From: Sphingobium sp.
GTDB taxonomy: Bacteria; Pseudomonadota; Alphaproteobacteria; Sphingomonadales; Sphingomonadaceae
DNA: 64,000 nucleotides
Assembly (NCBI GenBank): GCA_017744605.1
Contig: JAGIAZ010000003.1
Coordinates: 1-64,000, forward strand
Reading direction: 5' to 3'
Shown one piece after another: positions 9,238 through 16,110 of this stretch (its first letter is position 1; the number at the start of each line of letters is the position of its first letter). Below the pieces are notes generated by a model. That model was not told where the DNA came from, searched no databases, and was given only the letters and a program-made list of their open reading frames with translations. The position numbers were made by a program, and so were the translations under genes.

Positions 9238-10392
9238 ATGACGGCAAAAGACCTCCGCGTCGCGCTCTTCAGCGGGAACTATAATTATGAGCGCGACGGC
9301 GCCAATCAGGCGCTGAATCGCCTGATGGGATCGACGTTGCAGGCCGGTGCCGCAGTGCGGGTCTATTCACCGACCACCGACACGCCCGCCTTCCATCCGA
9401 CTGGCGACCTGGTTTCCGTGCCGAGCTGGCGCATGCCGGGCGGGCGCGGAGAATATCGCCTCGCCAAGGGACTCTCGGCCGAAATAGAGGCCGACCTCAA
9501 GGCCTTTGCGCCCAACATCGTCCATGTTTCCGCGCCTGACATTCTCGGCCATCGGGCGATCGGCTGGGCACGGCGCAACGGCATCCCGGTCATGGCCTCG
9601 CACCACACGCGCTTCGAGACCTATCCGAGCTATTACGGCCTGGGCATCCTCGAACCGCTGCTGATCTGGCTGCAGAAGCGCTTCTACAACAGCGTCGACC
9701 ACGCGATGGTGCCGAGCGCCAGCGTGGGCGAGATGCTCAAGCAGTGGGGCGTGACCACGCCGATCGGCACATGGGCCCGCGGCATCAACCACCAGCGCTT
9801 TCATCCGGACCGCCGCGACAACGCCTGGCGCCGCTCGCTCGGCCTGGCGGACGACGAGGTCGCCGTGGGTTTCCTGGGCCGCCTGGTGCTGGAAAAGGGC
9901 CTCGACGTCTTTGCCGAGGTCATCACCACGCTGAAGCGCCGCGGCGTGCCCCATCGGGTACTGGTCATCGGCAAGGGACCGGCGCGGGACTGGTTCGCGC
10001 AGCGCGTGCCGGAGGCGGTCTTCGCCGGCTTTCAGGCCGGCGACGATCTCGGCCGCGCGGTCGCCGGCATGGATATCTTCTTCATGCCGTCGGTTACCGA
10101 GAGCTTCGGCAACGTGACGTGCGAGGCGATGGCGGCCGGCGTGCCGGTCGTCGCGGCAGACGCCACCGGCAACAAGGATCTGGTCGTTCCCGGCAAAACC
10201 GGCTTCCTCGTCGATGCCAAGGATATTGGCGGCTATGCCGACGCGATTGCCCGGCTGATCGAGCAGCCGGAGTTACGCCTTGCCGCGGGCAGAGCTGGCC
10301 ATGAGCGCGTGCAGGGCTATGACTGGGACAAGGTGAATGCGGTCATGATCGCAGCCTATGAAGAGCTGCTGGCGAGAGGGAAGAAGACATAA
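9238..10392 (+). CDS. GT4-family glycosyltransferase
   Basis: 384 residues from ATG 9238 (MTAKDLRV). The GT-B fold is complete. The N-terminal acceptor domain has the FSGNYNYERDGANQ loop and DILGHRAIG. The C-terminal nucleotide-sugar domain has FLGRLVLEKGLD and the E-x7-E motif inside SVTESFGNVTCEAMAAG. It resembles the SqdX/MgtA type of glycolipid glycosyltransferase, and sphingomonads use such enzymes for glycosphingolipids and mannolipids, but donor and acceptor are inferred only. No linked biosynthetic genes are present. Confidence 0.85.
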   Translation: MTAKDLRVALFSGNYNYERDGANQALNRLMGSTLQAGAAVRVYSPTTDTPAFHPTGDLVSVPSWRMPGGRGEYRLAKGLSAEIEADLKAFAPNIVHVSAPDILGHRAIGWARRNGIPVMASHHTRFETYPSYYGLGILEPLLIWLQKRFYNSVDHAMVPSASVGEMLKQWGVTTPIGTWARGINHQRFHPDRRDNAWRRSLGLADDEVAVGFLGRLVLEKGLDVFAEVITTLKRRGVPHRVLVIGKGPARDWFAQRVPEAVFAGFQAGDDLGRAVAGMDIFFMPSVTESFGNVTCEAMAAGVPVVAADATGNKDLVVPGKTGFLVDAKDIGGYADAIARLIEQPELRLAAGRAGHERVQGYDWDKVNAVMIAAYEELLARGKKT

Positions 10393-10580
10393 GGACGATC
10401 GGACGGCGCATCGTCGCCCGACACGATGCCGAGGACAAGTCGATCATCGTCTCGGACGGCGTAACACGCCGATGACCCGCAATGGCGCGAAGCCATGCCG
10501 ATGCTAACGGCGAAGTGCGCCGGCGCAGCATCGAGATGCTGGACTATGCCGTGGCGATCGAGGGCGGTATCGGCCGCCCT
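10392..10580 (+). pseudogene. Remnant of a cupin-domain gene
   Basis: Two short in-phase fragments survive. At 10392-10475 the frame reads RRIVARHDAEDKSIIVSDG and then meets a TGA. At 10515-10580 it reads RRRSIEMLDYAVAIEGG. Both match the pattern of a small cupin protein family from memory: RRxVTGHDxxGKAxVxSDG at the N-terminus and an HRTxTxDYxxVLEGE-type strand about two thirds along. The intervening region is mostly missing. The remnant lies directly after the glycosyltransferase stop. The identification is by eye from short motifs. Confidence 0.5.
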
Positions 10581-10582
10581 CC

Positions 10583-10614
10583 CCTCAATGCCACTCGCCC
10601 TCAATGCCACTCGA
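10583..10614 (+). repeat. 16 bp tandem duplication at the end of the DUF2218 gene
   Basis: The sequence CCTCAATGCCACTCG occurs twice in direct succession (10583-10598 and 10599-10614). The second copy encodes the C-terminal EWH and stop of the minus-strand DUF2218 gene; the first copy repeats that end beyond the stop codon. It looks like a small slippage duplication at the junction with the decayed cupin remnant. Confidence 0.8.
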
Positions 10615-10912
10615 ACGTGAGCGGCGCCTCGCGAAAGGCGAAACGATCGAGATGACGCGCGACCGCACCTTGCAGGGCCGTCAGATGCTCGGCGCTGCTC
10701 GCTTCGATGCGGACCTCGAGCGTTTCGGGCCTGGCGGTCATGAAGACGAGCCCGTCGCCCGGCCAGTCCGCGCCGCGCGCATCCCGCGGGAAGTGGATCG
10801 TCGCCCGCTCGGGCGTGAACTCCACCTTCAGACTATGCTCCCAATGCTTGCAGAGCTGCTGCAGATACCGGCTGCCATTCGCGGTCGGCACATTCGAAAC
10901 GGACTCGTTCAT
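10601..10912 (-). CDS. DUF2218 family protein, paralog 2
   Basis: 103 residues from ATG 10912 (MNESVSNVP). It shares the DUF2218 pattern with its upstream neighbour: RYLQQLCKHW near the N-terminus, a strand with IHFPRDARGADWPGDGL, and a C-terminal HLDRFAFREAPLTFEW. DUF2218 has no proven function. It is third in a padR - DUF2218 - DUF2218 set, 16 bp after the second gene, so it probably belongs to a PadR-controlled operon. The C-terminal codons are duplicated in the adjoining DNA. Confidence 0.85.
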   Translation of the reverse strand: MNESVSNVPTANGSRYLQQLCKHWEHSLKVEFTPERATIHFPRDARGADWPGDGLVFMTARPETLEVRIEASSAEHLTALQGAVARHLDRFAFREAPLTFEWH

Positions 10913-10928
10913 TCTGTCTTTTCCATCC

Positions 10929-11252
10929 TTATCGCCATTCGATGGCGAGCGGCGCCTCGCGGAGCGTGAAACGAGCGAGATGGCGGACGACCGCGCTCCG
11001 CATCGCCTCAAGCTGGTCCGCGCAACTTGCGTCGATCCGCACCTCAAGATCAACCACGCCGGCGATCAGGACGATAAGCCCGTCGGCGGGCCAACCGGCG
11101 TCGCGGGCGTCCTTGGGAATCCGGACGACACCGCGCGCCTCGCCGATCTCCACCTGGAAACGCTGTTTCCAGTGCGCGCACAGCTGCTGGAGGTATCGGG
11201 CGGCATGGCCGGTGGGAATTCGCGCCATGCTGCCCAGCACTGTCAAGGTCAT
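10929..11252 (-). CDS. DUF2218 family protein, paralog 1
   Basis: 107 residues with RYLQQLCAHW, a central VRIPKDARDAGWPADGL strand and a C-terminal HLARFTLREAPLAIEW. It is clearly a paralog of the next gene, both ending in REAPL-x-x-EW. The ATG overlaps the padR stop by 4 bp (ATGA), so the pair is translationally coupled. Proteins of this family are often encoded beside PadR regulators or siderophore/iron genes (recalled, not checked); the biochemical function is unknown. Confidence 0.85.
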   Translation of the reverse strand: MTLTVLGSMARIPTGHAARYLQQLCAHWKQRFQVEIGEARGVVRIPKDARDAGWPADGLIVLIAGVVDLEVRIDASCADQLEAMRSAVVRHLARFTLREAPLAIEWR

Positions 11253-11926
11253 GGCAGGCGCTCGATCTTGCGCGCAGCCTCGTCGAGGATGTCGGCGATC
11301 TGGTGCGCCAGGTCGCCCTGCTCGTCGCCGAGGTCCATGCGGTTGTGGATCGCCGACTTGACGTTCTGCACGGCGCGGCGGACCGGCCCGCGGCCAACGC
11401 GGTTGCGCATGGCACCGACACCATTGAGACGGGTCATCAGCGCCTCGACCTCTTCCTCGCGCTCGGCGAGATGGTCGCGGCCCGCCTGGGTGATCTCGAA
11501 CACCTTGCGGGCGCCCGGCGTGTCCTGCTCGACGATGAGTTCCATATCGGCGAGCATGGTGAGCGTCGGGTAGACGATGCCCGGGCTCGGCGCATAGCCG
11601 CCGCCGGTCATCTCCTCGACCGCGCGGATGAGGTCATAACCGTGGCGCGGACCACTCTCGATGAGCTTCAGGAGCACGAGGCGAAGCTCGCCACCGTCGA
11701 ACATGCGGCCGCCGCCCTTGCCGCCCGGGCCACCGCGCATCGCGCCCTTGAGCGCTTCGTTGACGAACCCGCTGATCGTCTCGCCGAAATCCTCCCAGCC
11801 GCCTTTGCCGCCCTGGCCACCATGACGCCCGAAGCCGCGCCCGCGGCCACCGAATTGCATGCGGATATTCTCCCAACCGGGGAAGCCTTCGAAGCCGCCC
11901 TCCCAGCCCTTGGGTCCATGAGTCAT
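11249..11926 (-). CDS. PadR family transcriptional regulator
   Basis: 225 residues from ATG 11926 (MTHGPKG), preceded by a GGAG Shine-Dalgarno sequence about 8 bp upstream. An unusual Gly/Arg/Lys-rich N-terminal tail (roughly residues 1-75, rich in GRGRG and GGKGG) precedes a PadR winged-helix domain: ELRLVLLKLIESGPRHGYDLI, then PSPGIVYPTLTMLADM. A C-terminal helical dimerisation segment with EREEEVEAL follows. PadR proteins are usually repressors that sense small molecules. The palindrome at 11990-12001 is a candidate autoregulatory operator. It heads an operon with two DUF2218 genes. Confidence 0.9.
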   Translation of the reverse strand: MTHGPKGWEGGFEGFPGWENIRMQFGGRGRGFGRHGGQGGKGGWEDFGETISGFVNEALKGAMRGGPGGKGGGRMFDGGELRLVLLKLIESGPRHGYDLIRAVEEMTGGGYAPSPGIVYPTLTMLADMELIVEQDTPGARKVFEITQAGRDHLAEREEEVEALMTRLNGVGAMRNRVGRGPVRRAVQNVKSAIHNRMDLGDEQGDLAHQIADILDEAARKIERLP

Positions 11927-11989
11927 TTGAAAATCTCCAATCCTCTCGCAGCCCATATCGACAGGTCTGCGACTCGTTTCGATGTTTCT

Positions 11990-12001
11990 AAGATATATCT
12001 T
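11990..12001 (-). promoter_or_regulatory. Candidate PadR operator/promoter palindrome
   Basis: A perfect 12 bp palindrome AAGATATATCTT lies 64 bp upstream of the padR start in an AT-rich pocket that contrasts with the GC-rich surroundings. PadR regulators commonly bind such palindromes over their own promoter. Binding is inferred. Confidence 0.5.
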
Positions 12002-12038
12002 GAACTATCTACGTTCAAGGGCTGGCTCAATATTCCTC

Positions 12039-12117
12039 CGTCATTCCCCCGCGTGCGGGAATCCAGCCTTCAGCACAGCATTCTCCGGCCTGGGTTCCCC
12101 CATTCGCGGGAATGACG
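12039..12117. repeat. REP-like palindrome (CGTCATTCCC type)
   Basis: About 79 bp with termini CGTCATTCCC and GGGAATGACG, and nested inverted segments CGCGTGCGGGAATCCAG versus CTGGGTTCCCCCATTCGCG. It is a different family from the CGTCATTGCGAG repeat. It lies in the divergent space between padR and rarA, ending about 50 bp before the rarA start. No second copy was seen in the window. Confidence 0.75.
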
Positions 12118-12168
12118 AAATGACGAAGTGGGATTGGGCGAATGCGATTGCCCGCCTATATTGACGGC

Positions 12169-13485
12169 ATGTCCGACCTGTTCGGCGGCCTCGCAGCCGC
12201 ATCCCGATCCGATGAAACCCCCGGCGATGCGCCGCTTGCCGACCGGCTGCGGCCGAAGACACTGGGCGAAGTGGTCGGGCAGGATCACCTGACCGGGCCC
12301 GAAGGCACCATCGGCCGAATGGTCGCGGCGGGCCGGCTCAGCTCGATGATCCTCTGGGGCCCGCCCGGCACCGGCAAGACCACCCTCGCCCGCCTGCTCG
12401 CCCAGGCCGTGGACATGCGCTTTGCCGCGATCAGCGCCGTCTTCTCGGGCGTTGCGGACCTGAAAGCGGCCTTCGCTGCCGCCAGGGATGCTGCGCGCGC
12501 CGGGCAGAAGACGCTGCTCTTCGTGGACGAGATCCACCGCTTCAACCGCGCCCAGCAGGACGGCTTCCTGCCCTTCGTGGAGGACGGCACGGTGACGCTG
12601 ATCGGCGCCACCACCGAAAATCCGAGCTTCGAGCTCAACGCGGCTCTCCTCTCGCGCGCGCAGGTCCTGATCCTGCGTCGGCTCGACGAGGCGGCGCTGG
12701 AGGAATTGCTGCGCCGCGCCGAAGCGCTGGCCGAAAAGCCGCTGCCCCTGACCGACGACGCACGCGCCGCGCTCATCGCCTCGACGGACGGCGACGGGCG
12801 CTTCCTGCTCAACCAGGTCGAGACGCTGCAGAGCATCGCCATCGAAGAGCCGCTCGATCCGGCGGGCCTTGCCGCGCTGCTCCATCGCCGCATGCCGGTC
12901 TACGACAAGGACCGCGAGGGCCACTATAATCTCATCTCGGCCCTGCATAAGTCGCTGCGCGGATCGGACCCGCAGGCCGCGCTCTATTATCTCGCGCGCA
13001 TGCTCGTCGCGGGCGAGCAGCCGCTCTATGTGCTCCGCCGCCTGGTCCGCTTCGCCAGCGAGGATATCGGCCTCGCCGACCCGCAGGCGCTCGTCCAATG
13101 CCTGGCCGCCAAGGAGGCCTATGAATTTCTCGGCTCGCCAGAGGGCGAGATCGCCATCGTGCAGGCCTGCCTCTATCTCGCCACCGCACCCAAATCGAAC
13201 GCCGCCTACAAGGCGCAAAAGGCATCCTTCGCCAGTGCGAAGCAGACCGGCTCGCTCATGCCACCCGCCAACATCCTCAACGCGCCCACCAAGCTCATGA
13301 AGGAGATCGGCTACGGCAAGGGCTATACCTATGACCACGACACCGAGGCGGGCTTCTCCGGCGACAATTACTGGCCCGACGAAATGGCGCCGCAGACCTT
13401 CTATGAACCGACCGAGCGCGGCATGGAGAAACGGATCGCCGAGCGCATGGCATGGTGGGCCGAGATGAAGGCGCAGCGAACGTGA
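12169..13485 (+). CDS. rarA: Replication-associated recombination protein A (MgsA/Mgs1/WRNIP1 family AAA+ ATPase)
   Basis: 438 residues from ATG 12169 (MSDLFGG). AAA+ motifs are intact: Walker A GPPGTGKTT at about residues 65-73, Walker B FVDEIHRFNRAQQD at about 119-132, and sensor-1 ATTENPSF. The C-terminal tetramerisation region includes GSDPQAALYYLARM and the family signature LMKEIGYGKGY. RarA acts at stalled replication forks together with SSB and RecA. It is the first of three genes linked by stop/start overlaps. Confidence 0.95.
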   Translation: MSDLFGGLAAASRSDETPGDAPLADRLRPKTLGEVVGQDHLTGPEGTIGRMVAAGRLSSMILWGPPGTGKTTLARLLAQAVDMRFAAISAVFSGVADLKAAFAAARDAARAGQKTLLFVDEIHRFNRAQQDGFLPFVEDGTVTLIGATTENPSFELNAALLSRAQVLILRRLDEAALEELLRRAEALAEKPLPLTDDARAALIASTDGDGRFLLNQVETLQSIAIEEPLDPAGLAALLHRRMPVYDKDREGHYNLISALHKSLRGSDPQAALYYLARMLVAGEQPLYVLRRLVRFASEDIGLADPQALVQCLAAKEAYEFLGSPEGEIAIVQACLYLATAPKSNAAYKAQKASFASAKQTGSLMPPANILNAPTKLMKEIGYGKGYTYDHDTEAGFSGDNYWPDEMAPQTFYEPTERGMEKRIAERMAWWAEMKAQRT

Positions 13486-13832
13486 TCGCGGACTGGGACA
13501 GTGCCGTCGCCTATGCGCTCTCGCTGCCCGATACGGTGCTCTCGACCAGCTATGGCAAGCCGGCCGTCAAGGTCGCGTCGAACGGCCGGGCGTTTCTTTA
13601 TACGGGGCACGAAGCCAAGACCTCCTTCGGCATCGCGATCGATCTCGATACGGTCGAGATGCTCAAGGAAACGGACCCCGACACCTTCTGGCAAACCCCA
13701 CATTATGAGGGATGGCCGGCCGTTCTCATTCGCTACGGCAGCGCCGATCCCGAGCGGGTCCACACGATGATCGAGCGTTCACGCGACTGGACGGCCGCCA
13801 AGCCCAAGACGAAGCCGCGCAAGAAAAAGTGA
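13482..13832 (+). CDS. MmcQ/YjbR family DNA-binding protein
   Basis: 116 residues initiated at GTG 13482, overlapping the rarA TGA (GTGA). The small MmcQ/YjbR fold is recognisable from SLPDTVLSTSYGKPAVKV and the C-terminal DWTAAKPK lysine-rich tail. The family has a DNA-binding-like fold of unclear cellular role. Coupling to rarA suggests co-production, though functional linkage is not established. Confidence 0.8.
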   Translation: MIADWDSAVAYALSLPDTVLSTSYGKPAVKVASNGRAFLYTGHEAKTSFGIAIDLDTVEMLKETDPDTFWQTPHYEGWPAVLIRYGSADPERVHTMIERSRDWTAAKPKTKPRKKK

Positions 13833-14695
13833 GCCGATTCGAGCATTTCGTCGCGATCGACTGGTCCGGCGCCGTCGGGCCGCGCCAACCGGGTATCGCC
13901 GTCGCGATGTGCCGCGAGGGCGGCAGTGCGCCGCAGCTCGTTCTTCCCGCCGGTGGCATGTGGTCGCGCGAGGCCGTGCTGGATTGGCTGCTGACCGAAC
14001 TGCCGCCGGAAAGCCTCGTCGGCTTCGACATCGGCGCGTCCTTCGCTTTCGCCGACAAGGGTGCCTTCTTCCCGCATTGGGACCGCTCGCCGCCGGATGC
14101 CCGCTCGCTCTGGGCGCTGATCGAGGAGATCTGCGCGAACGATCCCCATCTCGCCGCCACCAGCTTCGTGCAGCACCCGGTGGCGCGGGCCTATTTTCGG
14201 CATCATGGCGAAGAAGGCGAATATTTCGGCGGCGGGCGCGGCCGTCTGCGCGTCGTCGAGGTGGAGCAAGGCCGGCAGGGGCTGAACCCCTATAGCAATT
14301 TCAACCTGGTCGGCGCCGCCCAGGTCGGCAAATCCACGCTCACCGGCATCCGGCTGCTGCATCGCCTGCAGGATCGTTTTCCGATCTGGCCCTTCGATGC
14401 GGACCCGGGCAGCGGCACGCTCATCGTCGAGATCTATACCAGCCTCGCCGCGCGCGAAGCGGGCAAGCGCAAGGGACAGACCAAGGTCTGGAGCGGCGAG
14501 GAACTGGACCTCTGCCTCGCCCGCTTCGGCTGCGCGCCGCACATCCCGCTCACCCGCTACAGCGACCACCAGACCGACGCGCTGCTGACCGCCGCCTGGC
14601 TGCGCCACGCCCACGCCCGTCCCGCGCTCTGGACACCGCGCGAACGCCTGCCCGATATTGCCCGCACGGAAGGCTGGACCTTCGGCGTGCTTTAG
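13829..14695 (+). CDS. DUF429-like predicted RNase H-fold protein
   Basis: 288 residues from GTG 13829, overlapping the previous stop (GTGA). The N-terminal FVAIDWSGAVG segment with an acidic residue after two hydrophobics, the later GFDIGASFAF, and the C-terminal SDHQTDALLTAAWLRH resemble the acidic-cluster pattern of RNase H-like DUF429 proteins. Function is not known. It is the last gene of a coupled rarA-mmcQ-x set and is followed by tRNA-Thr. Confidence 0.6.
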   Translation: MSRFEHFVAIDWSGAVGPRQPGIAVAMCREGGSAPQLVLPAGGMWSREAVLDWLLTELPPESLVGFDIGASFAFADKGAFFPHWDRSPPDARSLWALIEEICANDPHLAATSFVQHPVARAYFRHHGEEGEYFGGGRGRLRVVEVEQGRQGLNPYSNFNLVGAAQVGKSTLTGIRLLHRLQDRFPIWPFDADPGSGTLIVEIYTSLAAREAGKRKGQTKVWSGEELDLCLARFGCAPHIPLTRYSDHQTDALLTAAWLRHAHARPALWTPRERLPDIARTEGWTFGVL

Positions 14696-14723
14696 GGATA
14701 TGGGCGCACGTCGCTCGATGCGG

Positions 14724-14795
<72 letters not shown>

Positions 14796-14819
14796 CCAGC
14801 GACATCTCCTCCAAGCCAA

Positions 14820-15533
14820 TCAGAGCAAGATCTGAAAGACTTTGCCGGTCGCAGGCTCTCGGTAGAAATCGACGCTCGATCCGTTCCAATGATAATCGAG
14901 ATGTCGGCCCTGCATGGGATTGGCGGCGCGATCCGGGTAGAAGAGCGCGACGCACTCGCCCCCCGCCTGTCTCCGGCTCGGATAGATCAAGCCATCCGAC
15001 CCGGCCGCCTTGAGATCGGCGGCCAATAGCTGGCTCCCGGAATAATCGTCCGGATGCAGCGCATCCGCATAAAGGGATTCGTCCCGCAGATCATGCGCCT
15101 CGACATCGACGTCGATGATGATTTCGCGAAATTGGGAGGTCCACCCCGGGGGTTCGGCCGTCCTTGCCATGAAAATCTGGTGGTGATGGATCGTCTCGGA
15201 GAGTGCCGTTTCAAAACTGTCGGCAATGTAGAGGACGCCGAAATGACCCGCCGTAAACCGGCTCGGGCGATCGGGACTGGCATGGGTGAAAGGCGCCATG
15301 AGATAGCTCGCGCCGGGACCGCCGACCCGACGATCCGGCGGGACGAGGTCGAGCGCGCCGATCGTTTCCATCAGTCGCGGATTGGTCTTCTGCTCGGCGG
15401 ACATCAAAAGCGGCCAATCCGCCGGATCGGCAATGTCCTCGAACAGGTCGATCGGCGGAAAGGCGCTCCGAATGATCCGGCGAGCGCCGGTCCATTGGAC
15501 ATGGTGGCTCATAATGGTGGCGCGGTCGATCAC
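14820..15533 (-). CDS. RES-domain toxin of a RES/Xre type II toxin-antitoxin pair
   Basis: 237 residues. RES proteins degrade NAD+ (for example MbcT and SocB/RES toxins) and are named for conserved Arg, Glu and Ser residues. Here candidates are the Arg in PSRFTAGHFGVLY, the Glu in ETALSETIHHH, and a Ser near GSDGLIYPSRR. The gene follows its antitoxin with a 4 bp overlap, the usual antitoxin-first order. It ends about 25 bp from the tRNA-Thr gene and is convergent with it. Confidence 0.88.
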   Translation of the reverse strand: MIDRATIMSHHVQWTGARRIIRSAFPPIDLFEDIADPADWPLLMSAEQKTNPRLMETIGALDLVPPDRRVGGPGASYLMAPFTHASPDRPSRFTAGHFGVLYIADSFETALSETIHHHQIFMARTAEPPGWTSQFREIIIDVDVEAHDLRDESLYADALHPDDYSGSQLLAADLKAAGSDGLIYPSRRQAGGECVALFYPDRAANPMQGRHLDYHWNGSSVDFYREPATGKVFQILL

Positions 15534-15943
15534 CAGCTTCCGCGCTCGGCATCCAGATAGCGCCGAACGCGCATCAGGTCGGTCAGTTCGCCGCCCAGCA
15601 TGATCTCCAGGGCCGACCGCCCGCCGAATGCCTCGTTAGGCGCCTTTATCCAACGATAGCCGCGCGCGGGTTCGCTGAAGATGACACGTAGCGCCTTGTG
15701 GATCCCCATGAGGTTCGAAAGCCGGGCCTTACCGTCGCGATCGATCCTGCCCAGATCGCCGGCCTTCCAGCGCCGGAACGTCCGGAGCGGAAGATCGACC
15801 AGGAGCGAAGCCTGTTCGTCCGTCAGCTCCCAGAGCGCGAACAACCTCACGACCGCGCGAAACATGGCAGCCGCTTCCTCATCGGTAATGGGCTCCGGCC
15901 GGAATGGCCGAGGCTCGGTGTCGATCAGCGTCGCAAGCGCCAT
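15530..15943 (-). CDS. MbcA/ParS/Xre-type antitoxin
   Basis: 137 residues from ATG 15943 (MALATLID), which has GAGG just upstream; an ATG at 15955 is the alternative. The N-terminal Xre-like helix-turn-helix region reads LTDEQASLLVDLPLRTFRRWKAG. The C-terminal toxin-binding domain (DUF2384-type) has W-IKAPNEAFGGRSALEIML. It neutralises the downstream RES enzyme and represses its own promoter. An AT-rich inverted repeat upstream is a good operator candidate. Confidence 0.9.
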   Translation of the reverse strand: MALATLIDTEPRPFRPEPITDEEAAAMFRAVVRLFALWELTDEQASLLVDLPLRTFRRWKAGDLGRIDRDGKARLSNLMGIHKALRVIFSEPARGYRWIKAPNEAFGGRSALEIMLGGELTDLMRVRRYLDAERGSW

Positions 15944-15961
15944 GGCGGCCTCCATTTCATA

Positions 15962-15990
15962 ATGGCATTATATATATAATTAGATGCCAA
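15962..15990 (-). promoter_or_regulatory. Candidate operator/promoter of the xre-res operon
   Basis: Inverted half sites TGGCAT (15963-15968) and ATGCCA (15984-15989) flank a 15 bp core of almost pure A/T that contains TATATATA. A further TGGCA half site follows at 15992. This is the only strongly AT-rich spot for several hundred bp and lies immediately upstream of the antitoxin start, as expected for an autoregulated toxin-antitoxin promoter. Confidence 0.6.
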
Positions 15991-16045
15991 ATGGCAATAT
16001 GCGAGATCGATGCACAAATTTCAGCCGATCGGGGACCCGAATGGA

Positions 16046-16079
16046 AAAGGCCGCCAGTCCCATCGAACCGGCGGCCTTT
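16046..16079 (-). terminator. Rho-independent terminator after the M2 peptidase gene
   Basis: Perfect 10 bp inverted repeat AAAGGCCGCC / GGCGGCCTTT with a 14 nt loop, followed on the minus strand by a short T run (the arm itself ends in TTTT). It lies 32 bp past the peptidase stop codon and separates it from the xre-res promoter. Confidence 0.8.
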
Positions 16080-16110
16080 CCATATCGGCAAGGAGGCGTG
16101 ATCCTGCGCC

